From Leptothermofonsia sp049200465 (GTDB lineage Bacteria > Cyanobacteriota > Cyanobacteriia > Leptolyngbyales > Leptolyngbyaceae), in the NCBI RefSeq assembly GCF_049200465.1, contig NZ_CP120836.1, positions 5,270,001 through 5,334,000 on the forward strand: a stretch of 64,000 nt of DNA, in the 5' to 3' direction. Shown here piece after piece: positions 34,614-43,463 of this stretch. Position 1 is the first letter of the stretch; every line of letters begins with the position of its first letter. The translations under genes and the position numbers were made by a program. A model generated the notes under the pieces. The model was not told where the DNA came from and searched no databases. It was given only the letters and a program-made list of their open reading frames with translations.

Positions 34614-36164
34614 TCAGGGGTTGGTCAATCCAGTAGGTAACGGTTGACCAAACTCAATGATTTGGGGCGGATTGGCAATCCCCGAAGAGTTTGGAGAGGG
34701 CGCGTTATCGGGATTTTGTCTAAAAACAGAGGAAGAAGGCATGCCAGGCTGTGGACCAGGAAAATTGATTGCGGCAGATGAAGGGGTTGAAAGGGGAGGC
34801 ACGTTAAATGCTGGAGGGTAAGCCCCTGTAGGTAAAGGACTGCTAATGGTCGGAGGCAAACTCGGCGACAGTTGAGGAACACTCACTGTTGGAGGAGTTA
34901 AGGGGACGACCGAAGACGGTAAATCATTCGCCGCAGAAGGTGCCACGATCGCTGGTCGAGAAGGAACATCTGGCGTAAAAGATGGTGCATCCAGTGGAAT
35001 GGAAGGTGCGCTCTGAGCTGGCTGGGGCAGAATTTGAGGTGCAGCGGAAGGCGGAAATGGGGTTTGTTCAGCAGGAGCAGTCTCTAGAGGAGGCAGAGGA
35101 GGAACAGTGATGGTGGGAGCAGTATCTGGCGGCACCGAGACAATTGTTGTGGGAATATCCAATGTTGTGGAAATATCCAGCGGTGCAGAAGCGTTTGTGG
35201 CTGGCGGGGCAGCAGAGTTAGCGGTGAGAGGAGAGGGGGTGGAATTGGGAGGAGGAACGGCGATCGCTATCCCTGCGGCATTGGCTGTAAAACCATCTTC
35301 GCTCTCATTGGTAGGAGCCTGATGATTCGCAGAAGGTTTAGAATCGGGGGATGGTTTCTGGCTGGCTTGTGGGTGGGTCTGACTTCCCGAAGTTTTCACA
35401 ACTGAAGATGGACGACGAATCGCTGCATTGTTAGTGTTCACCGAGGGTGGTGGAAACAGGACAGTCGAGGTTGAGTTCGTGAGCGGAATGGCTGGAACAA
35501 CGGTGGATGCCGCCGGAGATGGGGTGGCTGAGGTTGAAGTTGGGTGTGGGCTGTGGGCTGTGGTTGGGGAGACAGGAGAAGGGGTGGGTTTTGCAGAATA
35601 AGTCGATGGGCTGGGTTTTGGAGATGTGACGGCGGAGGTGTTTTTGGCGGGAGGAACCGGACTATTACGAGCCAGTGGAGGTTTAGAAGTAGCTCCAGCA
35701 ATCAACGGTTGCAAAATCCAGCGGGAATTTCCCGACACTTTTTCAAGCTTTACCTGTCCAGGAGCGAGAGATACATCCGGTGAAAGTTCAATGACAATCC
35801 GCGCCAAACCCGGTTTGAACTGAGAGACTCGAATGCTGCGAACCGCGCCGGAATAGGTTTCCTGTGTCATGACTTCGCCAACAGAAGTATCGGGCAGATC
35901 AACCACAATGCGGGCGGGTTGCGCCATCAGGAAGTAGCGGGGTGTGGTACCGTCCTTGACCGTGAGTTCTAGCTGGTTGGCCGTTGGGTCATACCTCCAC
36001 TGAGTCAGGGAAGCCGCTTGAGCAAAAGCGATCGCCCCCAAAACCAGGCCAGCCATCACCGTTCCACCGAATCCAGCCATAACTACCCCCCTGCCAGACA
36101 TTTGGCCCAGGTAGGCTAAGAAAGGTGCAGACTGGGATGTTGATTCAAATTTTTGGCTTTGCAT
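34614..36164 (-). CDS. AMIN-domain protein with long Pro/Ser/Thr-rich tail
   Basis: The 516-residue exported protein has a hydrophobic N-terminal segment at about 28-50. The AMIN domain (about 52-155, AQPARIVVDLPDTSVGEVM and FKPGLARIVIELSPD) targets proteins to peptidoglycan or periplasmic complexes. From residue 160 to the end it is a low-complexity Pro/Ser/Thr/Ala tail without a catalytic amidase domain. It may span or decorate the cell wall. The start is ATG 36164. The repetitive tail encodes shadow ORFs on both strands. Confidence 0.85.
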   Translation of the reverse strand: MQSQKFESTSQSAPFLAYLGQMSGRGVVMAGFGGTVMAGLVLGAIAFAQAASLTQWRYDPTANQLELTVKDGTTPRYFLMAQPARIVVDLPDTSVGEVMTQETYSGAVRSIRVSQFKPGLARIVIELSPDVSLAPGQVKLEKVSGNSRWILQPLIAGATSKPPLARNSPVPPAKNTSAVTSPKPSPSTYSAKPTPSPVSPTTAHSPHPTSTSATPSPAASTVVPAIPLTNSTSTVLFPPPSVNTNNAAIRRPSSVVKTSGSQTHPQASQKPSPDSKPSANHQAPTNESEDGFTANAAGIAIAVPPPNSTPSPLTANSAAPPATNASAPLDISTTLDIPTTIVSVPPDTAPTITVPPLPPLETAPAEQTPFPPSAAPQILPQPAQSAPSIPLDAPSFTPDVPSRPAIVAPSAANDLPSSVVPLTPPTVSVPQLSPSLPPTISSPLPTGAYPPAFNVPPLSTPSSAAINFPGPQPGMPSSSVFRQNPDNAPSPNSSGIANPPQIIEFGQPLPTGLTNP

Positions 36165-36334
36165 GGCTCTGTGTTGAACGCTTCGTCATCACTTGTCAAG
36201 TACACCCGGATATGAACTCATTATCTGGGGATAATATCCCAAACCTCATCAATAATGTCACTAGATATAGAGTTTGAACGAAAAATACAGAAAAATTCTG
36301 ATTTTAGCTATGAATGCAGGAGCCAAAGGAGGAG

Positions 36335-36414
36335 GGTGTTGCTGAAAAGCAGTATGAATCGCAACGAAGTTTCGAGCATGCAGCACCTATTTCATACCCA
36401 AATTCAGCAACGCC
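36335..36414. repeat. R6 80-bp MITE with 9-bp target duplication
   Basis: The ends GGTGTTGCTGAA and TTCAGCAACGCC are inverted repeats. AAGGAGGAG lies immediately left (36326-36334) and again immediately right (36415-36423), a perfect target-site duplication. A 70-codon ORF from 36255 spanning it is spurious. Confidence 0.85.
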
Positions 36415-36423
36415 AAGGAGGAG

Positions 36424-36740
36424 AGAGGAGAGGTTCAGTTGATTGGTTGTTGGTTGTTGTTGTTTAGAGAGGGGAAAGAAGAAAGAAGCCAGGAGGCAGG
36501 AGTTAGGGGTCAGGCATTGGGGACTGGGGGCCAGGGCTCAGGTTGGAGCAATTCAGAAGAGGGGATTCTAGAAACGGGGCTCTGACTCCTCGAAACCCTG
36601 ATTCCTTCGACCCCCTTTCCAGGATTGCCATAAAAAAATTGACAAACCCATTCAGAACTCAAAACTCATCCACCCTCCACTCTCCCACTCCATCCCCCAT
36701 CCCCCCTCTACTCCCTCCTAACTGAAACTCCCCAAAAACG
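36424..36740. repeat. Low-complexity spacer
   Basis: It consists of GTTGGTTGTTGTTGTTTAG, CAGGAGGCAGGAGTTAGG, GGGGACTGGGGGCCAGGG and CTCAAAACTCATCCACCC motifs. No gene is supported. The similar block at 37631-37768 separates larE and the TMEM14 gene. Confidence 0.6.
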
Positions 36741-36790
36741 CTAAATTGGACAGGTGGTCTGGTTTATCTCCAGGTTCATGGCTACTGGAA

Positions 36791-37630
36791 ATGATAGAAG
36801 CGATGTGGCAAGAGAAGCTTAAACGATTGAAAGCCCTGTTTATTGAGATGGAACGGGCGTTGATTGCCTATTCGGGTGGCATTGATAGTACGCTGGTGGC
36901 GAAGGTTGCCTTCGATGTGCTGGGCGATCGCGCCTTAGCCATTACCGCTGTTTCTCCTTCCCTATTGCCAGAAGATCTGGAGGAAGCCTGCATTCAGGCA
37001 GCGGAAATGGGTATCGCCCATGAACTAGTTGAAACCCATGAATTGGAAAACCCGAACTATGCGGCGAATCCAGTCAATCGCTGCTACTTCTGCAAGAGTG
37101 AGTTGCACGATAGGCTAAGGCCTCTGGCATTAGAGCGGGGCTATCCCTACGTGGTCGATGGTATCAATGCCGATGATTTGAAGGATTACCGACCCGGCAT
37201 TCAGGCAGCGAAGGAACGGGGTGCGCGATCGCCTCTGGCAGAAGTAGGGATTAGCAAAGCTGAAGTACGGGAAATTGCCCGCCACCTGGGGCTTTCCTGC
37301 TGGGACAAACCGGCCCAACCCTGCCTCAGTTCGCGCTTTCCCTATGGCGAAGAAATTACTGTTGCCAAGCTGCAGCGGGTGGGAAGAGCCGAAGCCTATT
37401 TGCGCCGAATGGGTTTGAGGACCTATCGAGTTCGCTCAGAAGGCGATACCGCCCGCATTGAGCTACCGCCAGAGCAAATCAAAGAATTTGTGCTGACCAC
37501 CGATTTGCCAACACTTGTCAGCGCTTTTCAATCCTTCGGCTTTCTCTACGTCACCCTCGATTTAGAAGGATTCAGCAGTGGAAAGCTAAATCGAGTCCTT
37601 CAATTTGCTTCCGTTAACCAGACGGGCTGA
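36791..37630 (+). CDS. larE: ATP-dependent sacrificial sulfur transferase LarE-like
   Basis: The 279-residue PP-loop enzyme has relatives that donate a cysteine sulfur to the nickel-pincer cofactor of lactate racemase. The PP-loop is AYSGGIDSTLVAKVA (near residue 25). CYFCKSELHD holds a Cys pair, and PCLSSRFPYG contains the Cys position used as sulfur donor in LarE. Possible starts are TTG 36746, ATG 36791 and ATG 36803; the last two fit the family best. larB and larC are not nearby, so the product might serve another sulfur-insertion pathway. Confidence 0.88.
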   Translation: MIEAMWQEKLKRLKALFIEMERALIAYSGGIDSTLVAKVAFDVLGDRALAITAVSPSLLPEDLEEACIQAAEMGIAHELVETHELENPNYAANPVNRCYFCKSELHDRLRPLALERGYPYVVDGINADDLKDYRPGIQAAKERGARSPLAEVGISKAEVREIARHLGLSCWDKPAQPCLSSRFPYGEEITVAKLQRVGRAEAYLRRMGLRTYRVRSEGDTARIELPPEQIKEFVLTTDLPTLVSAFQSFGFLYVTLDLEGFSSGKLNRVLQFASVNQTG

Positions 37631-37768
37631 TAGCAAGTGGGAAGTTGTTGGTTGTTAGAGAGGGGTGAGGAGTTTTGAGTTGTCCCCAATACCTGATTCC
37701 TGGCTTCTGGCCCCCAGCCCCGATTGCCTGCCTCCTGCCTCCCCACACTGCCTTACCACGAGAAGTTC

Positions 37769-38101
37769 CTAAGCATTTGCTCCTCTTGCCAGAAACCATC
37801 CTGCAAGGAAAGCAATACTGGCAAGTAGACTGAGGATTGCCATCAAACCTGCGGGCATGAACTTACCGGTTTTACGAAATCGGTCAATGAAGGTAATCAG
37901 CAGCCCCAGCGCAATTAGGGCTGCCAGGAAAAGTCCGAACGTCAGGTTCTGCAGAGCAATGTACCAGGCGATCGCTAGTGCCACTCCGCTACCCACTCCA
38001 GAAATCAGCGATGCTTTGCTCTGAGCTTTGACGTAACCCACGATGCCGCCAGCCAAAACCAGCAGTGCATAGAGCAGAATCAACCAAATAAGGGATATCA
38101 A
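37769..38101 (-). CDS. TMEM14/FAX-like small membrane protein
   Basis: The 110-residue protein has four hydrophobic helices of the Tmemb_14 family, whose plastid members (FAX) export fatty acids. GGIVGYVKAQSKASLISGVG near residue 18 is the family signature. It starts at ATG 38101, three bases after the stop of the upstream lipoprotein gene, so the two are almost certainly co-transcribed. Fatty-acid transport here is inference. Confidence 0.88.
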   Translation of the reverse strand: MISLIWLILLYALLVLAGGIVGYVKAQSKASLISGVGSGVALAIAWYIALQNLTFGLFLAALIALGLLITFIDRFRKTGKFMPAGLMAILSLLASIAFLAGWFLARGANA

Positions 38102-38104
38102 TGT

Positions 38105-38350
38105 TCACTCCTGGTCATCGTCGTCTTTATCTTCTTTCTCGTCGTCTTCCTTAGAATCCCTACCTCTGGATTCTTTTTCGTCGTCGTCCTTATCTTCCCT
38201 ATCCTTTTTTTCCTGCCTGTACTTAGTCTCGCGGTTTTCTGGCTGGTCTTCCATGTCGCCGCGTTCCCTCAGATCTCCAATCAAACCGCAACCCGTGATT
38301 GCAGTTGCTAAGCCCGCTATCAATAACCATCCAGCAAAAGTTCCCTTCAT
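38105..38350 (-). CDS. Small acidic lipoprotein paired with TMEM14
   Basis: The 81-residue protein has a type II signal peptide (MKGTFAGWLLIAGLATAITG followed by Cys21 in a lipobox). From residue 30 on it is almost entirely Asp, Glu, Lys and Arg (KKDREDKDDDEKESRGRD), a disordered polyampholyte tail. It should be anchored in a membrane facing the periplasm. It is first in a two-gene operon with the TMEM14 protein. I know no described family; the DNA of the tail is itself repetitive (GAC/GAAG runs). Confidence 0.75.
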   Translation of the reverse strand: MKGTFAGWLLIAGLATAITGCGLIGDLRERGDMEDQPENRETKYRQEKKDREDKDDDEKESRGRDSKEDDEKEDKDDDDQE

Positions 38351-38527
38351 AACGATTCACTAAAAAAATCTTAAAGTTCCAAAGAGGTATATAAGGGATC
38401 AGCGTACAAATAGAATCTCAAGTTGAACGGGGTGGATGGGTGGATGAAAGTGGGATGTTATTTCTCGACGAGTCCCCAAGCAGGGGTGGAAACCCCAACG
38501 CCCAACAAAACTTTCGTTTTGCTGTAC

Positions 38528-38634
38528 TAGTAGTCTGCCAGGCAGATTCTGAAGGGTTTGCAGCCCTTCAAAACCCACTAAATTGGTTTTTCCGGGTTTG
38601 GATAACCAGGCAAAGTTCCTTTGGTGAACCGCTA
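38528..38634. repeat. R4 repeat, diverged
   Basis: TACTAGTAGTCTGCCAGGC left end and internal GGGTTTGCAGCCCTTCAAAACC stem match R4. It is joined to R5 at its right end, as at 3938 and 29934. Confidence 0.55.
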
Positions 38635-38745
38635 GGCGCAATTCAATTAAGGATAATTTCGAAGGGGAGGGGGTGAAACCCTCTGCCTGGAGGCGCACCC
38701 CCACTCCCCCCTTTACAATTAATGATGGCTACCTACTTAGCTACC
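38635..38745. repeat. R5 repeat
   Basis: AGGCGCAATTCAATTAAGG through GGGGAGGGGGTGAAACCC and GGCGCACCCCC to TTAATGATGGCTACCTAC. Confidence 0.65.
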
Positions 38746-38797
38746 TGCTTAGGAATGAGAGTTAAATAACTCCGAAAACCTCACCCCACCTTTGGTA

Positions 38798-38820
38798 CCC
38801 TTCTCCGACTCGGAGAAGGG
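38798..38820. repeat. Perfect hairpin CCCTTCTCCG/CGGAGAAGGG
   Basis: A 10-bp perfect stem has a 3-base loop, followed by purine-rich AAGGGGGAGAGG. This is a dispersed-repeat type rather than a terminator, since no T-run follows. Confidence 0.6.
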
Positions 38821-39000
38821 AAGGGGGAGAGGTCAGTTCACTCAAAAAATACGGTGTTATTAAATCCATGATCCTTAGAGGTTGTAAGCAGGTTCGCATC
38901 GATAAATTGCAATCACTCAACTAAGGGGGAATGGATAATTGCATGATTTCCTTCTGGGGTTGTGGAGAGAAGCCAAAGCGATACCTTTTCCTGTGAAGCG

Positions 39001-39589
39001 ATGACAATCGAACAAACCATTCCCGTGCTGGATTTACAAGATTTTTGTGGGGGCGATCGCAAAAGCCGCCAGGGCTTCGTCAATCAATTGGGAAAAGCTC
39101 TGGAGGAGATTGGGTTCTTCGCCCTGGTGAATCACAGTGTTGACTCCGACCTGGTGCAGGCTACTTATCAGGTTGCACAGGTATTCTCCAACTGATGTCC
39201 ATGCCGCCAGTCTGCGCTCTGCCCCCCACGAAGACATTAACCTGATCACGCTCCTGTGCGAGGCCACAGCAGATGGATTAGAACTATTGCGGCAGGATGG
39301 AACCTGGCTTCCAATCCGGTCATTACCAGGGCAAATCATTGTAGACAGTAGCGACATGCTCCAGCAACTGACAAATGAGCGCTTGAAAAGCACCACTCAC
39401 CGGGTTGTGAATCCAGCAAACCGACGGGAGCGACGGTTTCCAATGCCATTCTTCGTTCATCCCCGTGCCGAAGTAGACCTGACCCCATTACCCGGTTGTA
39501 TCGCAAAAACTGGAGGACAGAAGTTTCCCAACATTACGGCAGGTGCCTATCTCCAGCAACGGTTGCGAGAAATTGGGCTGGCAATTTAG
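39001..39589 (+). pseudogene. Isopenicillin-N-synthase-like 2OG-Fe(II) oxygenase with internal deletion
   Basis: The N-terminus (MTIEQTIPVLDLQDFCGGDR, EEIGFFALVNHSV) is the DIOX_N domain and starts at ATG 39001. It runs to ATYQVAQVFSN-stop at 39195. Another frame then resumes in the catalytic jelly roll: SAPHEDINLITLL carries the HxD iron ligands, STTHRVVNP the distal His, and RRERRFPMPFFVHP the 2OG-binding Arg region. Roughly the 100-130 residues normally between are missing. One deletion near 39190-39205 explains both the gap and the frame change. Confidence 0.82.
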
Positions 39590-39665
39590 GGTACATAGTT
39601 TCCCAGTTTTCAAGGTTACTATAGGGAGATTAAGAAAATAAATCGTCGCAGCAGGGGTTAATGGC

Positions 39666-40091
39666 GTGAACAGACAGACAAGGCCAGAACTGGTTGCACC
39701 CAGGAGGAAATCGTCAGGGCGTTCCATTCAGCGGATGCACGCTTTCTCTTCGTTTGACGAACTGGGGCGGAGAGATTTTTTAACTGGGTTAATTCTGTGG
39801 GTTGTGCTGATGCTGGTTAGTTTCGTTCTGCTACCTGGTATTGGAGCCATTCAACCGGGAGACCGAATGGGAACCTGGTTTTCTCTCAGCCTTCTGTTTG
39901 GCATTGGAGGTTCCTTCTTGCTGGGAGCAAGTTCCCGCTTCATGGCCATCACCAATGAACGTGCCTCCAGTGGAAGCAAATCTCTTCTGTCCATCTTTGG
40001 TCAATTTGCTGGATGGATTGGGTTAGCGGGGGTTCTGTTCCCCTTTATTATGGCAACCGGCGAGTTCTTCGCTAAGCTTTCGACAAATTAG
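39666..40091 (+). CDS. Hypothetical three-helix membrane protein
   Basis: The 141-residue protein has a polar basic N-terminus and three hydrophobic helices (LILWVVLMLVSFVLLPGI; FSLSLLFGIGGSFLLGAS; GWIGLAGVLFPFIMATG). The frame starts at GTG 39666; ATG 39735 (MHAFSSFDELG) is an alternative giving 118 residues. I recognise no named domain. It lies 43 bases before the DUF1802 gene on the same strand, so the two may share a transcript. Confidence 0.65.
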   Translation: MNRQTRPELVAPRRKSSGRSIQRMHAFSSFDELGRRDFLTGLILWVVLMLVSFVLLPGIGAIQPGDRMGTWFSLSLLFGIGGSFLLGASSRFMAITNERASSGSKSLLSIFGQFAGWIGLAGVLFPFIMATGEFFAKLSTN

Positions 40092-40134
40092 GCGATTTCT
40101 GAGGGAGAAGGTAACTCTGCGAACCACTCACGCT

Positions 40135-40683
40135 TTGAAGGAATGGCAGGTTGCGGTTGATGCCCTGGAAAAGGGAGAAACTGTGATGCTGCTGCGCAAG
40201 GGTGGAATCCGGGAGGCGAGTGGGCGGTTTTCAGTTGTTCATGATCGCGTCCTGCTTTACCCGACTTACGAACATCAGCAGCCCCATTTGTTGAAAGCTG
40301 AATATGCAAGCCGGGTGGGACCCGTAACCTCCGGTTGGCATCCGGACTCAATTCGAATCGGGTCATGGGCTGACGTGACGGACACGATTCAAGTCAGTAA
40401 TGGCGATCGTGTTGCGGATCTGATGCCATTCCATATCTGGAATGAGACCTTTATTCAAGACCGCCTGAAGTGGAAACCCAACCAGCCCCTCTACATTCTG
40501 TTGCTCAAGGTTTACAAACTTGACTCGCCTCAGTGGATTCCCTATTACTCCACCTACGGTGGTTGCAAATCCTGGATTGATTTGGTGGATGCGATCGCCC
40601 TGGAGGGTACCCCTGTATTGAGCGAACCGGAGTATCATCGGGTGACAGCCGCAATCCACACTACAGTAACGGGTAGCTTTTAA
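40135..40683 (+). CDS. DUF1802 family protein
   Basis: The protein of 182 or more residues belongs to DUF1802, common in cyanobacteria. Signatures are KEWQVAVDALEKGETVMLLR, KGGIREASGRF, LLYPTYEHQQPHLLK and IWNETFIQDRLKWKP. The first standard start is TTG 40135. Family-like sequence (RTTHA before LKEW) continues upstream to a CTG at 40117, which has GGGAGAAGG just ahead and may be the true start. The function is unknown. It overlaps the convergent kinase gene by four bases at the stop codons. Confidence 0.85.
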   Translation: MKEWQVAVDALEKGETVMLLRKGGIREASGRFSVVHDRVLLYPTYEHQQPHLLKAEYASRVGPVTSGWHPDSIRIGSWADVTDTIQVSNGDRVADLMPFHIWNETFIQDRLKWKPNQPLYILLLKVYKLDSPQWIPYYSTYGGCKSWIDLVDAIALEGTPVLSEPEYHRVTAAIHTTVTGSF

Positions 40684-42860
40684 CTGTTGGTAATATACCG
40701 TTTCACCATTTGGCCTAACACGTCCAGATCAATAGGTTTGGAAATATAGTCAACGGCTCCGGCTTCTAGGCAGAGGTCGCGATCGCCCTTCATCGCCATT
40801 GCGGTTTGGGCAATGACAGGGATGGACTGGTAGCGATCGTCGCACTTCAGTTGGTGAGTCAGAGTCAGCCCATCCACTTCGGGCAGATGAATGTCCATCA
40901 GAATCAATGCGGGTAAGGAGCGTTCCAGTGCCTGCCACATCTCTCGTCCATCCTGTACCCAGGTCACCTCATAACCCGACTTACTTAAAAATGTGAGCAT
41001 CAACTTCGCATTGTGGACATTATCTTCTACCAGCATCAGATGATTCGGACGAGGAATCAAAACCACAGGCGGTTCCGCTTCATCGGATAACTTTGCCCCA
41101 CTGGCTGTATTCACTGCGGGTCGGTAGGACTTTTTCTTGGAGCGGTTGGTTGAGCGAAAATCGTCTGGGGAATTACCCTGGTGAGTCAATTTGGTTCGCG
41201 ATCTTGCTGCCACTGGAGCCCAACTGGTAAATCGGGGTTGGGGTGAAGGAACTTCTTCCACTGAGGACGTTAGAACGCCAGATAGGTCTACAGGTTTTCG
41301 GGGAAGAGAGGGGGGAGTAAGAGGAAGAACAATTGTAAAGCGCGAGCCGTGATCAATCTTAGACCAAACCTCAACCCAGCCTCCATGAAGCTCAGCAAGT
41401 TTTTGAGTCAGGGCCAATCCCAACCCCGTTCCTTCCCCCCGTCCAGTCGCTGCATTCGCAAGCTGGGAGTAAGGGCGAAACAAAAGGCGCTGCTGCTCCT
41501 GAGAGATTCCCGTTCCAGTATCCCAAACGGTGAAACGAAGAAAACCATTGGCTGAGCTAACTTCAATCCCAATGCTGCCCCGAAGCGTAAATTTAATGGC
41601 ATTCGACAGCAAATTAAACAGCATTTGCTTCAACCGCAGCCCATCGGCAGTAAGACTCGTCACCTCAGGCGCAATCTTCAAACGCATTTCCAGACCCCTG
41701 TCAGCGACCTTCTCCTTTACCAACGTCATTGCCATCTGGCAGAGGCTACGCACCTCCACTGTTTCCCACTGGAGGTCAAGCTGGTTTGCTTCAATTTTGG
41801 ATAAGTCCAGAATGTCGTTAAGTAGTGAGAGTAAATGCTGCCCACTGGTGAGAATGATGTTGAGATACTCCTGATGTCGCAGATTCGTTGGGCTAAAGCC
41901 CTGTGCCTGGAGGAGATGGGTAAAACCCAGAATCGAACTGAGGGGAGTCCGAATTTCATGGCTAGTGTTTGCCAGAAACTCACTTTTAAGCCGATTGGTT
42001 TGCACCAATTCCTGATTTCGAGCAAGCAACTTCTGCCGCTGTTGATAATGCACTTGAATCAGTTTCACTTGCTGCAAAGCCATCACGCATTGATGAATGC
42101 TCTGTTCAATCAGATAAGTTTTGAGGCGATCTTCCGGGCTTTGCCCGTCTGCTTCCGATGGTGCATCTCCTGGGTGAATTAATAACCACCCCCAAACCGT
42201 TTGAGCATCACCAATTTGCCAGACACTCATGGGTGCTTTCAGCTTCAGGTCTTGCAGTTCTTTCCAGTTCAACGTTTCTCCCACAGCAAACCGCAGAGAT
42301 TTGCCTGTAGCAAGAGTCCAGGAGCATTTTCGCTTGCTTTTGAGCGGGGTTCTGAGGACGAGATGCTGGATGGTAAATGCCTCGTCGGAGGGGCCGTTTG
42401 TGGGAGGAGATTCATTGCAAACTGACGAATCTGCCTGGGTAGAGTGGGTCAGCTCTTTTGAGAACGAACTGGCTTCCTCCTGGTGGCGATCGCCCTCCCT
42501 CCTTTGAAGAACGGCAATGGTTTCGGTCACCAGAATCTGGCTCAGTTCTTGAGTGACCACTTGAAGAATTTCGGAATCAATCGCTGGCATCTCCCCATCC
42601 TGAAGGGTAGTCGTTTCCTTCAAATACTCAGTCACCAGTCCACTCAACCGCTGCCCCAAACGATTGATAAACTGTTCATACTCCAATTGGGTCTTCAGCA
42701 GTAGGCTACTAGTTACTTCTGCGGCGGGGGTAATTGCACAGGTCATTCCATCGGCAGAAGCAGTCTCCAGGTACTTTCGTTCAGACAAATAGGAATGGTG
42801 CATAACCATAACTATAAAGAAGCATCCGCTGTAGTAACCGGATGGGAAAACGGTCAACAC
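40680..42860 (-). CDS. Hybrid sensor histidine kinase with C-terminal receiver
   Basis: The 726-residue cytosolic signalling protein has a GAF-like sensory region at residues about 40-270 with no clear ligand motif. HisKA follows with phosphoacceptor His in FLANTSHEIRTPLSSILGF near 300. The ATPase domain has N box LFNLLSNAIKFT and G boxes VWDTGTGIS and GEGTGLGLAL. A linker leads to a receiver domain (LMLVEDNVHNAKL, Asp near 656 in LILMDIHLPEVDG, Lys in YISKPID). ATG 42860 and ATG 42809 (MVMHHSYLSER) are alternative starts; the second looks more natural. A cognate output regulator is not adjacent. Confidence 0.9.
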   Translation of the reverse strand: MLTVFPSGYYSGCFFIVMVMHHSYLSERKYLETASADGMTCAITPAAEVTSSLLLKTQLEYEQFINRLGQRLSGLVTEYLKETTTLQDGEMPAIDSEILQVVTQELSQILVTETIAVLQRREGDRHQEEASSFSKELTHSTQADSSVCNESPPTNGPSDEAFTIQHLVLRTPLKSKRKCSWTLATGKSLRFAVGETLNWKELQDLKLKAPMSVWQIGDAQTVWGWLLIHPGDAPSEADGQSPEDRLKTYLIEQSIHQCVMALQQVKLIQVHYQQRQKLLARNQELVQTNRLKSEFLANTSHEIRTPLSSILGFTHLLQAQGFSPTNLRHQEYLNIILTSGQHLLSLLNDILDLSKIEANQLDLQWETVEVRSLCQMAMTLVKEKVADRGLEMRLKIAPEVTSLTADGLRLKQMLFNLLSNAIKFTLRGSIGIEVSSANGFLRFTVWDTGTGISQEQQRLLFRPYSQLANAATGRGEGTGLGLALTQKLAELHGGWVEVWSKIDHGSRFTIVLPLTPPSLPRKPVDLSGVLTSSVEEVPSPQPRFTSWAPVAARSRTKLTHQGNSPDDFRSTNRSKKKSYRPAVNTASGAKLSDEAEPPVVLIPRPNHLMLVEDNVHNAKLMLTFLSKSGYEVTWVQDGREMWQALERSLPALILMDIHLPEVDGLTLTHQLKCDDRYQSIPVIAQTAMAMKGDRDLCLEAGAVDYISKPIDLDVLGQMVKRYITNS

Positions 42861-42900
42861 TTTAATCTAACGACTATAGACTTAATCTAACGACTATAGA
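42861..42900. repeat. 20-bp exact tandem duplication
   Basis: A 20-bp unit ending TTAATCTAACGACTATAGA is repeated directly (42861-42880 and 42881-42900, first base differing). It sits immediately at the 5' end of the kinase frame, in its likely promoter. Confidence 0.8.
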
Positions 42901-43463
42901 CGGCTGGCGTTTCTGAAAACTCCTACGCGCTTAACCCCAATATTCAGGTGGGGCGATCAACAGGACGGCAAGTAAGCGTTGGGAACCCACGACCAAAGCT
43001 GAAACTTAAAAAGCTGAAACTTAATTTGATACCCAGACGTTTAAAGAGCTTGTTTATCTATATCCTGACTGAATACTAACAATTTTCGTGTGAAGAACAA
43101 TTCATTGCATAGATGAAATTACTGTGTAGATTCCGCTAGATAGCCGACTCAAACAGACAATTGGCGGAAATTGCGTAATGAAAACTCTGGGACAGGCAAG
43201 GGGCAATCCCTCTCGTCATTTCTTCAGGTAGGCATATCCGTCCTGACTGATGTCGCAGTATCCTGAAGGCTGGCATTTTCGCTTTCCTACTGTACGTAGT
43301 TGATACGACTCCTTAATATGGAATAGACGATTGCCCTGGTACAAATGACCCAGGTAGTTAAGCAAGGAATAGGATTTGGAGTTGATAAGCTTATCCAGCC
43401 CACCCCAAGTTCATTCCTGGTCGGTGGCTACCTGAGCACAACCATTAGAACCGAGTAACCACA
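42901..43463. other. Gene-free region between kinase and BrxD-like operon
   Basis: About 560 bases contain no ORF with coding character, no copy of the R families and no recognised RNA. It must carry the promoter of the three-gene operon that starts at 43464. I found no clear operator palindrome. Confidence 0.5.

Noticed and set aside
36255..36467. 70-codon ORF
   Set aside because: Runs straight through an R6 element and its target duplications.
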